From Dillenia suffruticosa (lineage: Eukaryota; Streptophyta; Magnoliopsida; Dilleniales; Dilleniaceae): 64,000 bases of DNA. Location: assembly GCA_033439265.1 (NCBI GenBank), contig JAVTVX010000015.1, positions 20,451,947 to 20,515,946 on the forward strand. Direction: 5' to 3'. Every line of letters begins with the position of its first letter. Within the stretch, counting starts at the first letter, position 1. Position numbers and translations under genes: made by a program. Below, one piece after another: positions 49,430 through 62,731 of this stretch. A model generated the notes under the pieces. The model saw only the letters and a list, made by a program, of their open reading frames with translations. It did not search any database and was not told the origin of the DNA.

Positions 49430-49885
49430 CATATTCTTAGCTGGCCATTAAGCATAGCGGGTTGCCTGCTTATGCTTCAGTGGTTGATTGATCGAGTGCA
49501 TAATGCACTCACAGCCTCCTACTTGAGCACACTAGTATTCTCACGGTTGACTGCTCATGCATGTTAAGACGCTTACAATTGGCCGCTTAAGCTTATATGG
49601 TGCTCATGGCTAAACACTTGAGTGCTTAGAGTGATGATGGCTAACTGTCCTTGCATGCAAGCTTGTGTGCTTGAGTACACGCATTGACCGCCCGTGCACG
49701 CGATTGGCTGCTTATGTGCTTAATTGCGCCTGGCTGACCATTGCATGTGCCCAGTTGGCCACTTGTGTGCTCAGGCATACTCGACTAACTGATTGTGCAC
49801 ACTATGCATAGGCGATCGCCTACTTGTGCATCTTAGGCACACACGATTGACGTTGCATCTTATGTGGTCGACTGTTGGTAGAGAC
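49430..49885. repeat. Degenerate tandem array with TTGGCCGCTTGTGC-like units
   Basis: Recurring variants of GGTTGACTGCTTGTGC and GTGCTTAGGCAC, spaced at irregular intervals of a few tens of bases. It is GC-richer than the surroundings. The unit length is not constant, which suggests an old, diverged array. Confidence 0.6.
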
Positions 49886-50615
49886 CAGGTCTGCAGATAA
49901 CTTGCTTAGGTTGACAAGTCTTAGTTCTAATCTTATTTACTTTATAATAGTTATTTAAGTAAATCTCCATTTACTTAAAATATTATATATAAATATGAAA
50001 ATACCTCCATTTGAATTTAATAAAAAATGTTTCAAAATCTAATTTTTTAAAGAATAAAAAGTCAACTCTCTTCAAAAAACAAAATTCTGATTTTGATTTT
50101 TAAATGAATTTTGTTTGAATGATTAATGAATTAAAAAAATTCTGAAAAAATATATTTTAATCTAATTGATATATGGGAACAAATATTATCATTTTTGTTC
50201 TCATTTTTTTATATTTAAATACTCATATTTTCAAGTATTTGATCAAATCTAGATTTTTAATATTTTAAAGTATCTTATTTTCTATCAACTCACTTGCTTG
50301 AGTAGCATCAACTAGCTCAAGTTTGCCAACTCTTACTTATCGTTTGCTCACTTTTGTTTGCTTATCATTAAACCTAGTTTTGCTTATAATTAAAACATAT
50401 TTTGCCAACAATCTCCTTGATGATGACAAAACAATCAAGAATTTGGAACTAATTCCTCTTAATTTTGTACTCTGTTCAGCTCAGAAGTCTAGAACCAAAT
50501 ATGTTCATTCAATCCATTCAATACAATCCAAATTATATTCATTTCTCCATCTTTTTGTCATCAACAAAATAGGGGGTCAATCCTATTCAAATACTTACTG
50601 AAGTTCCCTTCTATA

Positions 50616-50975
50616 CTATATGCTCTCCCTTTTTTTTTTATCATTAATAGAAAAGATCACACCAGAATTAAACATAAAGGGCACAAAAAGGCCTAATCTA
50701 GAGGTCATTAACCAATTTTGGAGGATCCAAACTCCCCCTAAATCTATGCCTAGATATTTTAAAGTGAGTATTAAAGCAACATAAGGGGATAAGTTCATAA
50801 GCACAGGGAAATTCCTCATCTCAGGCATAGGCACAAGGATACATAATTGCATAGGTACAATAGGTGAATTATTGAAACCCAAATCCTTTATAGAGATGGA
50901 GGCATCTTGATAAACAAATCCTTCTCTGTCTCCCCCTTGCTCCATGACTTGGTCCTTTTCTACAAGTTCTTCCAC
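50616..50975 (-). other. 119-codon open frame of unknown nature
   Basis: The longest open frame of this stretch (starts MEELVEKDQVMEQGGDREG). I recognise no domain, signal peptide or membrane pattern and see no promoter or introns. It may be a chance or retroelement-derived frame. Confidence 0.15.
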
Positions 50976-52394
50976 TGGACTCTTTTCCTTGATCTTTACT
51001 TAATCATCATCGACCTTGCACATCCATTTTGCCTTAAATAGGGAAGGTGCATTAATACCATTCTTTTCTTTCTATACTTCCTCCTCATATTTATTCTATA
51101 TGCTCCCCCCTCAAACAATGCTTATTTTCTCAATGTTATACTTATTTAACATCAGATTGTTTTAGTTGCTTTCTTGGATTATATTATAGTGTTTAGTATT
51201 TTTGGAAAGAAGAATCTTTAGAAATTTCAAAAGTTTGCAGTGAGTGCTGTGAGGGGCTTTATAAACTTATGAATGAAGGCTGTTCTTTCCTTTGTGTGAG
51301 GGAGTTCATTTTTTTCTTTATTTTACTTAATCGTTCTTGTTTCTATGAGTTTTGTCCCTCTATCTTGTTATTCTAATTCTGCATTCTATCCAAACTACCT
51401 CGAATCATTTGTTAGGAATATGTCAGGATTGGGATAAGTCTCTTATCACTCTAACTTCTATTTCAACTCTTTCTTACTTTTGAGCTCTTTCTCCAAATTT
51501 CATACCATGTTTTGTTTTGATTACAGAGGAAACTCTAATGTCATATTTCACTTTCAGTGCCATTGCTACCTCTTTCTTTACATTAATTCCTTTGGCAAAG
51601 AGATATTCAGAGATCAAGAAGGAGTAAAAAGGAATTTAGGATTAAGATTTGGAAGCATGGATCATAAAATGGAAAATATAATGGTGCAATTCAGGTTCTT
51701 TTCTTTTTTTAATGATGTTAACTAGAAATCTTCCTTGAATGATTTTCTCTAGAATCACCAGAAATTAAAAGGATTCTTCTATTTGTTTCTAAAAAGTTGA
51801 TATTTGTACTTATTATCTCCAAACTACGATTTTGGACACTGTATTTTTGTATTTGCTAAGTTCCTGTTCCTCTTCCATGTTCTCTTCACAGTCTATGTGG
51901 GGGAACTGTATTCTTATTTCACAATATTTTGGGAGATAATGTAATTTCTTGCTCATAAATATTCATTCCGAACTTACAAGATTAAGTTTCAAATCAATAG
52001 TTAGATGTTTTTCAAGGTCCTATTTATTTTCATTTTCTATTACCTCAATAACTTGACTAGTCTCTTCATATGTTGTGCTATTGAAATTAATCAGGAATGT
52101 TGAGCATTTATCTACAGAAGTTTCTTCTAAAGGATTTGGAAGGAGTTATGTTGGATATTTTTAGAGAAATTTCTGACTTTTGGCATCTTGTTGAAGATAT
52201 GAATTTTTAGTGCAGAGTGACGAGGAGCAGATTCGGAAAATTATGAGAAAGATTTAGTTTGGGAGTGAGTTGGAGAGAAAACAAGGATGCTAAAGAGATT
52301 TGTTAGGATATCTCAAAAGAGAGTGAAAATAAGCTTATTTAGTTCGAGAGAAGTGTGTATTAAAAGCTTTGTGAAGTCAAGATTCATTAGGTAG

Positions 52395-53791
52395 TGATAG
52401 CAATAATTTTTATACATTTGAATTATATTAAATTTGACTTAATTTATGAATTTTAGAACTATTTTAGACCTTATTTTCTAGTTTTATAGTGATTTAATTC
52501 GTGGGTGATGATTTAGGAAATATTGAGTTTACTTTCTAAATTTTGAATTGTACATACAGTTAGTATTTTAGGTATAAATTTATTATTTCAATATCCAACT
52601 AAGGTGATTCTTACTGCATTGAAAGAAGATTTCAAGGCTTACAAATATTATGAAAAGTTCATAGGCTGATTTAGGCAGGAGTACATTCGAAAATTGGGCC
52701 GAAGTTGCTGTAGTGCTGAAAAAGGAAACTACTAAGTGTATATTAGTGAGATATTTTTGGATTTCAGTTGCTAAAAATTTTAGGAGTCTCTAAATTCAAG
52801 GAAGTGGAAGTTTCCAAGTATTGGAAAAGTTAGAGATCCTTCTTACACAACAACAATAAGTTTTCAAATTAAAGTCAAATGCACTCAAGTTTCCTAATTC
52901 TTTTAGAGTTGTTAGTCTTATAAATATAGCACATTCTAGCACGTTTTCGACGGGGGGTTTTTGGAACCCCAGGCCCCATTCATTACGCACCTTTTCATTC
53001 ATTCAACTACTTCTACACTTCTTTTATTATTTTTTATTTTTTTTACAATGTTTAGCTAATTATTTTGTTCCTAAAACTCGATAGATTTTATTTTTTTTAT
53101 TAATAGCATGACTTGATTTATTTATTTCTCTTAAGATTTATTGGCATGGTTATTGTTTGATAAGATTTTATTGTTGATCTTAATATTTCAAACATTTTAG
53201 AACCCTATGTTTTGATAATTTGAGATTAAATGTATGTATGACTAATATAATTATAGGAGATTAGTTTGAACAATAAAATCCATATGAAATTATGAGTATG
53301 AATAATAGATTAATTTTATGTGTGAAAATTTAAAGGAAACTTTAAAATATAGATTTTCTATAGAACTTATTTGACTTCATCAAAATTGCATCATCATTGG
53401 GTTTTGATTTGTCAAATTAAAGATTTTAATGCATGACCATTGGGTAAATCTAATTAGGAAAATTCTGCCATTATCAACAATTATTCATTAGTCAATAAAC
53501 TTAAGGGGGTTTTGAGAGATTCAACTATGCAAAATGTTAAAAATAGATGAAATCGATACTTTAGGGTTTTTATCAAATTCGGGTTTTTTATCGATTAGGC
53601 TTTTCATATTCTGATTTTAGTTTTCTTTAATATCTTTGCAATGTTGATTTGATTTGTCCAATTTAAATTAAATTTATTCATATTTGGTAATATAAAATAT
53701 TCTCGTAGGAACAATACTTGAATTTATCTCTATATACAATATTTGACTAGAATATACTTGACTAAATTTATAGTATTAAAATTACGTATCA
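52395..53791 (+). repeat. Putative LTR of an Athila/Tat-like Ty3/gypsy element
   Basis: A 1397-bp segment from TGATAGCAAT to ACGTATCA, giving a perfect TGATA/TATCA terminal inverted repeat. It lies directly before a primer-site-like TTTTTTGCGCCATTGCC (53794-53810), which resembles the TTTTGGCGCCGTTGCC site (tRNA-Asp type) of plant Athila/Tat elements. No second LTR was found in the window. Confidence 0.6.
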
Positions 53792-54785
53792 AGTTTTTTG
53801 CGCCATTGCCAATGATATACTTATATATTAACTAGAATAATCTTATTTCAGATTGGATATTTTCTTTTATATTTCTTGTTATTTTCTTTTTTTTTTCTTA
53901 GTATATAGTCTTTTAGGGTTGCATAGTCACTATTTAGGGTTTTGATTTGATTCGGATTTTGTGGGAATTTTTGGGGTCGGAAAAAATTTTCATATCTAGG
54001 GTTGAGCGACCACTTATTCCAAAGGATTTTGGGTTGCTAATCAAAACTTGTAGCTTTGTTGTAGGTAGCACCCTATTGTGGACAAATTCCATCATTTTTG
54101 TTGGTTTTTCTATTTTCTATTTTTCTTAATTTTTAGGGTTTTTCTATTGTATTCTTGGGGTATCTTTTTGCATTATTTTACATTTTTTTTGTGATTTCTA
54201 CTTTTATATAGATAATTTAGATTTTCTTGAGTGGTTCTTGCAATTGATTTTGAAAATCTAATTTTGTGCTATTTTTTTATGTGGATACAGTGCATGCTGG
54301 GATCGAAAAGTCATAACCTAATTGAGTTTGATCTTGAGATAGAGAGAACTTTGAGATCTATTTGTAAACAAGCTAGGAAAGTCAAGGAAGAAGCAATGAC
54401 TCAAGATAACAGAGTTATGAGAAAGTATTCGATGACTAGATTTCAAGATATACAAACTAGCATCGTACGACCTGCCGTGGAAGTAAACAATTTTGAGCTT
54501 AAACTGAGTCTCATTGGTATAGTCCAGGCAGATCAGTTTAGTGAAGAAGCTTATGAACATCCAAACAACGACTTGAAAAATTTTTTGGAGATCAGTGATA
54601 TAATCAAGTTGAATGGAGTCAGCCCCGATGCAATAAGGTTAAGGTTATTTCCTTTCTTTCTTAGGAGAAAGGCAAAGGTATGGCTAAACCCCTTTCTTGC
54701 TAATCACTTCACAAACTAAGAAAATTTGACTCAAACATTCCTTACTAAATATTTTCTACCTGGTAAGATAGCTAAACTACATACA
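53792..54785 (+). mobile_element. Athila/Tat-like leader and gag fragment
   Basis: Follows the putative LTR. After the primer site comes an AT-rich leader, then gag-like sequence at 54231-54785 with the family blocks VEVNNFELKLSLI, NNDLKNFLEISDIIKLNGVS and DAIRLRLFPFFLRRKAKVWL. It is cut off at 54786 by a CACTA-type terminus. Fossil, broken and incomplete. Confidence 0.75.
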
Positions 54786-55400
54786 CTACAAAACAAAGGT
54801 ACTATTCAGACGAACGAAAACCGTTTGCTAAACATACTAAAACCGTCTGCAAAACCTTCTTCGATGGATACGCCTTCAGTCAACTATTCACCAGTCGGGA
54901 TAGATCTATCTCGAGGTTTTAATACCATTGGAGCATATGATTGATTTATAGTAACGGCTAGAAAAAAAATTGTAAAATTACGATCTTTTATCATTGGTTT
55001 CAAAAGCATTGGTAAAAATCACTACCTTTTACTATCGGTTATCACATGTATAAGAAAATATTACTATCTTTTATCATTAATTACCACAACCGTTAAGAAA
55101 TATTACTACCATTTATTATCGGTTACCACATATGTTAGGAAATGTTACTACCTTTTATCGTCGATTACCACTCAATTATCATATGTTACCAGAAGGTTAC
55201 TATGGTTACCACGGTTACTGTCAGTTATCACATGGTTACTGTCTTGTATAGCATGGTACTGTCTTGTACCGTCGGTTATTCAAATGTTAGAAAATGTTTC
55301 TCTCTTTTATCATCATATTAGGTTAGGACATTTTTATCCTTTGTTATTACAAGTATAAAAAAAAATTATTATTTCGATTACTACTAAATTACTGCTCCTT
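54786..55400 (+). mobile_element. Left end of a third CACTA-type element (CACTA-3)
   Basis: CACTACAAAACAAAGG at 54786 interrupts the Athila-like gag. It is followed by subterminal-looking words GAAAACCGTTTGC and AAAACCGTCTGC (54830-54865) and a 42-bp repeat array. The subterminal repeats differ from the TTTGTCGC type of CACTA-1 and CACTA-2, so this is a different family. No matching right end (TTTGTAGTG) was found before 61683; the stated right border is only where the repeats fade. Confidence 0.55.
54980..55175 (+). repeat. 42-bp tandem repeats, about 4.5 units
   Basis: Units such as the one at 55022-55063 begin CTACCTTTTACTATCGG, continue TTATCACATG and end GAAAATATTA. Further degenerate GGTTACCAC copies extend to about 55330. 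Likely subterminal repeats of CACTA-3. Confidence 0.75.
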
Positions 55401-57329
55401 GTTATCACTGTTACCATATAATTACCATAATATCAATAATGATGGTTTTTTTTTAATATGATAGGCAAATTAAAAGACATAAAAATAAAGAAATTACAAA
55501 AATAATATAAATATAATAAGGATTATAATTGATACAAAATAGAATGATTGATACATATAAGACAAAAAAATAGAGAAAATATTACATGTCCCACAACTAC
55601 ATGTCTTCTGAGATTTCCAAACCCAAAATGCTCATCACGGTTTCTGAAAGTATTTTTATCCTCAATCACAATTACAATTTCTGAAGGCATCTTTATTCAC
55701 AATCCTAAAATAGTGAAATCATTGTAAATAATTTGTAAATGAAAATCTTACTAGAGAAGAGAGCATAAAGCTTTTTTTTTCTCTAAATCTAAAATATTTT
55801 GATAGCATTGATATTTATATTTTTTCATAATTGTTTAAAATAAACAAAATTAAAAACGGTACTTTAATATTAAATCTCAAATTAAAATTAAAATAATTTG
55901 TTTATTTATAAAACCTGGATAACATCTAGGATGATCGAGCATGTTCGACTGAACTTGTTTTTTCTTGGAATAGTTGTGATTTTTCATATAATACTCTCGT
56001 CAAATCTTTCAAATACCTAATGTAATTAACTTTTAATAAAACTTTGCAAAGTGTGAGTAAGAGATTTAAATGGGTTAGAGGAGATTTTAAGGGAAGGATG
56101 AAGAAACTTTGATGGTGGAGCTTTCACGATTTATAATATATAATTTTTACAAACAAATTTTTAAAAGTCTGTTTTCGCGCTTTTTCTCCCGCCTCTTTTT
56201 TCATTGCCGCATTTCTTAATTCCTCTCAAGTTTTTTTATACTTTTAATCAATACCGCATATTTTTTCATTACCGCGTTTCTTAATTCGTCACAACTCAAG
56301 TTTTGAAAAAATCACATATAATTTTTACTACTTATTAACAAATTACTGGTTACTACATTTCATGCGTGGTCCCTTGCTATAACCTTTGTGCAAAGTTAAT
56401 TATATCTATTTGATTAATCAAAAATAACATATATTCAATATTCGATGATAATAAACTTATTAATATTATTAATTTAAATAATATAATGATATGAAATTAA
56501 TAATTTATATAATATAGTGTTATAGTTTTAAAAATTTATTGAGTATAATTTGAAAATATGATAATGTAATGTAATTATATGTAATGGTTTAATTAATTAT
56601 GTTGGTATAATTAATGAAGAATACTAAATCTTGTACCTATTGTATTGGAAGAAATTTGGTCTTAAATTCTATCACAATTTATAATTATAAATCATAATTC
56701 ACAATGAATAAGAATATCTTTCATATTTTCATACTCCATAATTTCCATACACAACTTCCACATATTATACACACGCATATCACTAACTCCAACCATATCT
56801 CAACCACTAATATTTTACGTATCTCAACCATTATCTTAGAATCCAATACTATGGTGGCATGTGTTGGTGGTCTCAAGGGACCTTGTGGTTGGTGTAGGCC
56901 TTCTCCTTTTTGTATTTCAAATTGGGAGGAGGGGGTGTTTATCCCATTGAGGTCTGATGAAGGTGGTCGAGCGTTGGGCACAATAGGCAACAAATTGTTC
57001 TTGTTTGATTATTGTCAGCACCTTTACACCCAAGAGTGAAGAGAATGATGGAGCTACACTTAGCACCAATCATCCTTTCGGAGGTACAAAGAGAATGGGG
57101 GAAATTGATGTTAAGAAGAGAGCTTAGAGTGGTGGTGTAGCGACCTAATTTTACTGAGTTCCTCCTCTTTCTCTGCATTTCATTTTCCCCACATTTCTAA
57201 TACCATAACCTCTTGTACTCTTAATATGTGTTGTAAAAACTTGGTGTTTGTATTTTTGTCGCTATGTAAAAATCCTTAAGAATGAATAAATGAAAGAGTT
57301 TTCCTTGTGCCTGATCATTTTGTTGCTCA
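55401..57329. other. AT-rich region, nothing firmly recognised
   Basis: Open frames at 56704-57039 (plus) and 56721-56993 (minus) overlap each other and have no known domain. A direct repeat of CCGCATTTCTTAATT-like words lies near 56210-56285. Part of this stretch may be the 3' non-coding end of the Tat-like element to the right or the interior of CACTA-3. Confidence 0.4.
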
Positions 57330-60300
57330 TTTTCGTGTGCGAGTATAGCCGAGCTATCTAAATGGCTGAGTCGATAGGTTCTAGGGTAAACCACCAAGCA
57401 TATTCAGTATGGATCTTCCTAGTAAGGTACGAGTTTGTCTCCCGCGGGGGTTGTTTCGTAGCCTCTACCCTTCTGAGCACCAACTCTCATGGCCTAAAGA
57501 TCTTAGCCCTAACTCTCTTGTTATAGTATCGGGCCATTTGTTGTTGGTATGTCGCCATTCGCGCACATATGGTATCTCTTGATTTTAATAAGAGGTCCAG
57601 TTGCTCTCCTAGAGTGGGCTTATTCAGCTTCGATTTGAACTATTCTACTCGTAAAGAGTGAATTCCAATTTCAACAGGTAATACTACTTCTGACCCAGAG
57701 GTTAGGCTGAACGACGTTTCTCCTGTGGCTTTTCTCGGTATAGTACGATATACCTAGAGAATTCCATAGAGTTCGTCTACCCATTGACCTTTCACCTCAT
57801 CCAGTGTTGTTGTTAACCCTCGGAGGATTGTCCTATTTGTTACCTCGGTGAGTCCATTAGACTGTAGGTAGGTGACTGATGTTAAGCGACATTGAATTTC
57901 TAATTTGTTATAGAACTCCTTGAACTGTCTACTATCAATTGTTTGCCATTGTTAGTAATCAAGACATGAGATAATCAAAACCCGGTGATTATTTATAACC
58001 ATACAAATTTTTGTATTTTCTTGGTTGTAATTTGGGACAATGGTTTTGCTTCTACCCACTTTGTAAACTAATCAATTGTGACAACGAAGAATTTTTGTTA
58101 CCCTGTAGCATGAGGGAATGGATTCAATATATCCATCCTCCATTGTGCAAATAGCCAGGGACTTGTTATCGGGGAGAGCTCGATGGAAGGTTAATACGAT
58201 ACCGAAGAAAAATTTTAACACTTATGGCACCTTTTGACGAACGTGCTCGCATCAGCTTTCATAGCAGGTCAGTAATCTGGTTCAATATATCCATCCTTCA
58301 TTAGTCAGGTTTCGTGCACCTAGGTTATTACCGTATATTTCTTCATGTATTTCCCTGAGGACATAGTCTCCTTCCTGGGGTTCCGGTTCATTGATGCTTG
58401 AGTAGGCTCAATGTATACTCTCCGGCTTTTGGTGACCGAATCCAAATTGGCCAACTTAGAAAGTGTGTTGGCTCTAGCATGCTCTAATCTGGGATCTGTT
58501 GTATGTTCACCTTGCCAAATTTATGCATTACTTCTTGTAACTTCATCAAATATTTCTCCATCACTGGTTCTTTTGTTTCATATGTTCCTTCAATTTGTTT
58601 GACTATGAGTTGACTTTTGGTGAATACCCTGATGTCTTGAGCCCCTAATGATTAGTCTTGTCAAGAGTGCCATATATTCGGCTTGGTTATTTATGGCTTG
58701 GAAGTCAAAACGAAGAACATATTTGGCTTTGAATTCGTTAAAACTCACGAGGATGAGTTCAGTACCACTTTCTGATAAGTTGGAGGATCCATTTATGTGT
58801 AATGTCTAGGCTAGCAATGTGCATTCTTCTTGAGGGATAGTAAGCGCTTGCTCCATATAGTTTGAAAGTGTGCATTTGAGAATGAAATCAGCAAGTGTCT
58901 AACCTTTGATGGTGGGTCTTGGATGCTACTTAATAAGAATTCACCAAGTTTGATGCCCTATTTGATCAACTAACTTGAGATATCACTCTTATGTAGAATT
59001 TGTTTTAGTAGTTGATTAGTTAATACCATGATTGCATCACTTGGATATATGGGTGAAGGTGCCAAGCGGTTATAATGAGAGCAAAAACCATATTCTCAAT
59101 AGGTCTATAGTTGATTTTTGCTTTCTGGAGGACTCAGCTAACATAGAATACAGTCCTTTTATATTGGCCTCCTATCGTACTAACACGTAACAAAGAGCAT
59201 GGTTAGAAATAGTAGGTAAAGATAATGTTTCCCACCAGGGATAGGTCAAGAAAGTAATATAGGCAATGAAAGATACTCGTTAAGCTTATCAAATGAGGCC
59301 TGACTTTCTAATGTCTGTGTGAACTTTCGGGACCACTTCAAAGCATAAAGAAAGGCTTGTACTTTTCTCCAACTTTAGACATGAACCGACTCAAGGTGAC
59401 GATCCACCCCGTGAAACGTTGCATCTCCTTCAGTGTCCTAGGTGGTGCCATGTCCATGATGGCTTGAATCTTTTCTAGGTTAGCTTCAATCCCTTGGTTT
59501 ATGATTAAAAAGCTGAGGAACTTATCCGATGTGGTCCCAAAGGTATACTTTGTTGGGTTCAGCTTCACGTTGTAATGTTCTAATGTCCAGAACATCTCCT
59601 CCAGATCACTACATGAGCGTCTAGGTTGGTGCTCTTGACGAGAATGTCATCTACATAGGCTTCTACATTTTTACTAAGCTATTTACTGAAAACTTTGTTA
59701 ACCAAACTTTGAAAAGTTGTTCCTGTATTTTTCAAACCGAATGGCATAACTCTATAGCAGTAAGTATCAAATTCTATAATGAAGTTCATCTTCTTTTCGT
59801 CCTCTTTGGCTATGCGAATTTGATTATAATCGGAATATGCGTCCATAAAGTTCAGGAGCTGGTGATCTGAGAAGTTGTCCATAAGTTATTCTAAGTTAAG
59901 GAGCGGATAACTATCTTTCGGGTATGCTTTTTTTGAGATTAGTGAAGTCGACACCTATCCACCACTTGTCGTTCACCTTCTTTACTATGACCACATTAGC
60001 CAACCACTCGGAATACTTTACTTCCCTAATAAAGCCCACTACCAGAAGTTTCTATACTTTCTCTTGAATTGCTCATTGATACTCTAGCACAAATACCCTT
60101 TTCTTTTGTTTCATGGGCTTATGGCTCAGGTCCATAGTTAGTTGTGGATAATCACTGAGGGATGGATCCCCAACATGCCTTTTGGTGACTACGCAAAAAC
60201 TTTGGAATGGCAACAGAGGCATTTAGCAATAGCCTCACGCAACAGTAAAGATAAGTGAGCTCCGCTTGAACAGTTGGCCCTAGGATGTCAGTGATTGGGA

Positions 60301-60760
60301 TCTCAACTACTTCCTCAGTAGATTGTGGTTTGTCTATCTACACAGCATCATCCCTAAGTTCAATCGTTTCTATTGAGTGGTTTTCCATACTCCCTTCAGA
60401 TGCGGGTTAAGCTTGTAGAGGAGGGTAGCAGTTGAGGGTTGCAATACCCTCCGCCATTCTAAATTTGACTTTCATGTGTTTGGTGTTTGGTAAAGCCTAC
60501 AAGCCATTTAAACTAGGGGCGACTGAGGATGTAGAGAGATAGGGATTTGATCACGATGAATGCAGTCTCCGTGGTGACATGATTGGGGGTGCCCCAAAGT
60601 TACGAGAAGTGAAACAGTGCCTTCTAAGTGTAATGACTCACCAAAAAGTCTTTTTAAAGGAGTCATTTGAGATTGTAGGTTCGTGGAGACGAAATCTATT
60701 TGCTGAAAAGTATCCCAATAGAGAAGATCACTATCTACTTCCTAATCGATGAGGTCCACT
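57330..60760 (-). mobile_element. Tat-lineage Ty3/gypsy pol remnant, minus strand
   Basis: Reading right to left: a protease-like zone (about 60400-60700), RT (about 59340-60100; LLNFMDAYSDYNQIRI, VMPFGLKNTGTTFQ, YNVKLNPTKYTFG), RNase H, a second RNase H-like domain (about 58650-58850; NNQAEYMAL) and integrase (about 57640-58250; TTLDEVKGQWVDEL, RKATGETSFSLT). The second RNase H is characteristic of the Tat lineage. Fossil with dozens of breaks; no LTRs identified. Confidence 0.8.
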
Positions 60761-61683
60761 GTGCAAAATCTCCTTAAGGTTGTATTCTATTAACAAAATT
60801 TTGTGGCTTTAAAAACCTTGAGATATATATATTTTTTGAATTCTTTTGTCTTATGTAGACCAAATCACCATATTTTAAATATTGTGAGACCCACTGACTC
60901 CCACAAACCATTAGACTATTAAATACAAAAAGGGTGTTGTGAATTCATAAATCCTATATTTATTGCTCTGATTAATTTTTAAAAGTTTCTTATTTGTAAA
61001 CATTTAAATATTATATTTGTATATTATTAATTATTTAAAAATATCTACAATTCAAATTCAAATTCAAATTCATGCTTTTAAAAGAGTACAATTTTTTTTT
61101 TAAAATAGAATAAAAAATGCAAGATTTTGGAATGACGTGATTTGTTGAATACCATATTTTAAAAATAGGATTAAACATTTCCTTTTGTTTAAAAATAGGA
61201 GCATCTCTTACTAGTTGGGCTATTTCAAAAGTATTACGAAAATTGCACAAAATCTAATAAATTTGGTGATTTTTTTTTCTTTCAAAAGTAGTGAAGTTGA
61301 TTTCATAGAAATTAATTTTGAAATCTATTTTTATGAAATGGATTTCAAATGCCAAAAAAAAGTCAAAAATCGATGTTGCTAAAATCGGCTAAAGTTGATT
61401 TTACAAATATCGACTTTGCCTTGCCTTCGCACACTTCCGCTCTCTCTCATTAAATTTCACTCACTGTATCTTTCTCTCTCTCTGTCACTGATTAAATGCC
61501 CCCTCTCTCCTTAGATTTTGATGAATTATTTTTGAGTAAATTACTTGTCAAATCCTTAAAATTTGTCTCATTTTCACAATTTATTCCTATAACTAAAAAT
61601 ATTATCTTGTGGTACTCAAATTTTCAAAAGTGTAATGAGTTGGTTCTTCCATTAATGACGACGACAGTTTGACTGTCAATGAT
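60761..61683. other. AT-rich spacer before CACTA-2
   Basis: No coding signal. Near 61270-61420 there are imperfect inverted words (GATTTCATAGAAATT, TTATGAAATGGATTTC and AAAATCGGC/TATCGACTTT) that could be the remains of a small MITE, and a CT-rich patch lies at 61440-61510. Confidence 0.4.
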
Positions 61684-61699
61684 CACTACAAAAAAGACA

Positions 61700-62370
61700 A
61701 AATTTGCGACAAAATTTTCGACAAATTTGCAAGAAAAATTCGTTACAAAACAAATTTGCGACGAATTTTGCAACAAATATTTTTTCGTTGCTAATAAATT
61801 GTTGTAAAATTTTGGGACGAAAAATTAATTATTCGTCACAAAAATTTCCAACAAATATTTTTATGTCGCAAAATTCGTCGCAAATTTGCAACGAATTTTG
61901 CGATGAAAAATTTTTTTGTCGCAAAATTCATGATGAATAAATTTTTCGTCGCAAAATATCTGATGAAAAAATATTCGTTGCAAAATTTGCGATGAAAAAA
62001 TTTTCGTCGCAAAATTGCAACGAAAAAATATTCGTCGCAACTTTTGCAATGAATAATTTTTTGTCACCGATTTGCAATGAATAAAATTTTCGTCGCAACA
62101 TTTGCAATGAAACAATATTTGTTGCAAATTTTGCAACGAATAAATAATTTGTCACAAATTACCAACAAAAAATAATTTGTCGCAAATTACCAACGAAAAA
62201 TAATTTGTCGCAAATATGTGACGAATGTTATTCGTTGCAAAATTCGTCGCTAATCAAAATTTACAATTCAATTTTAATAACGAAATTTGCGACGAACATA
62301 GTTTTCAAGGACAAATTTTGCGACGAATATGTATTTTGCGACAAATATAAATTTTATTGGCATATTTGGA
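61700..62370. repeat. CACTA-2 subterminal repeats
   Basis: Tens of copies of TTCGTCGCAAA/TTTGCGACGAA in both orientations. The copies are cleaner than in CACTA-1, in line with a younger element. Confidence 0.88.
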
Positions 62371-62731
62371 CCAGTTTTCTCTATATAACCTATTTTTATA
62401 CCTACTCACCCAAGCTCATCAACAATTAATCATCGAAATCATTTTTAATATCAAATTTCAGCCATCTATACTCATAATTATAACTAACTATTCAATAAGA
62501 TCAATAAATTAAAAATTTAACAAGAAATCATAATAGTAATATAAAAAATAAAAGCAACATCAAGTCTAAATGTTAAAATATCAATAACCATATATAACCA
62601 AAAAAATCAATATAACGAGTAACAAAATGTAACAGAATAACAGTACACAGTTTCAAGCATGACCTCCACCATCACCATCATCATCATCATCATCGAAGAA
62701 GTCATCACCTTCATCACCATCGCAAGCATTA
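62371..62731. other. CACTA-2 3' non-coding stretch
   Basis: AT-rich DNA between the subterminal repeats and the TNPA-like stop codon, presumably its 3' UTR. It has an ATCACCATCATCATC-type repeat near 62665-62720. Confidence 0.5.

Larger units (their letters stand above)
47741..52394. other. AT-rich region without a recognised gene
   Basis: About 4.6 kb with two tandem arrays (listed separately) and small open frames of no recognisable family, such as 48175-48426 plus and 50616-50975 minus. CTTTTTGTCATCAAC near 50553 and the CTCCCC-type words near 50620-51110 resemble non-coding parts of some plant retroelements, which suggests decayed repeat sequence. No host gene could be supported. Confidence 0.5.

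Noticed and set aside
51480-51725. 81-codon plus-strand open frame
   Set aside because: No family recognised, AT-rich chance frame with no supporting signals.
56704-57039. 111-codon open frame
   Set aside because: Overlapped by a minus-strand frame of similar length, has no recognisable domain and lies among repeat remains.
61270-61420. Possible small MITE from imperfect inverted words
   Set aside because: No clean terminal repeat or target duplication could be defined.
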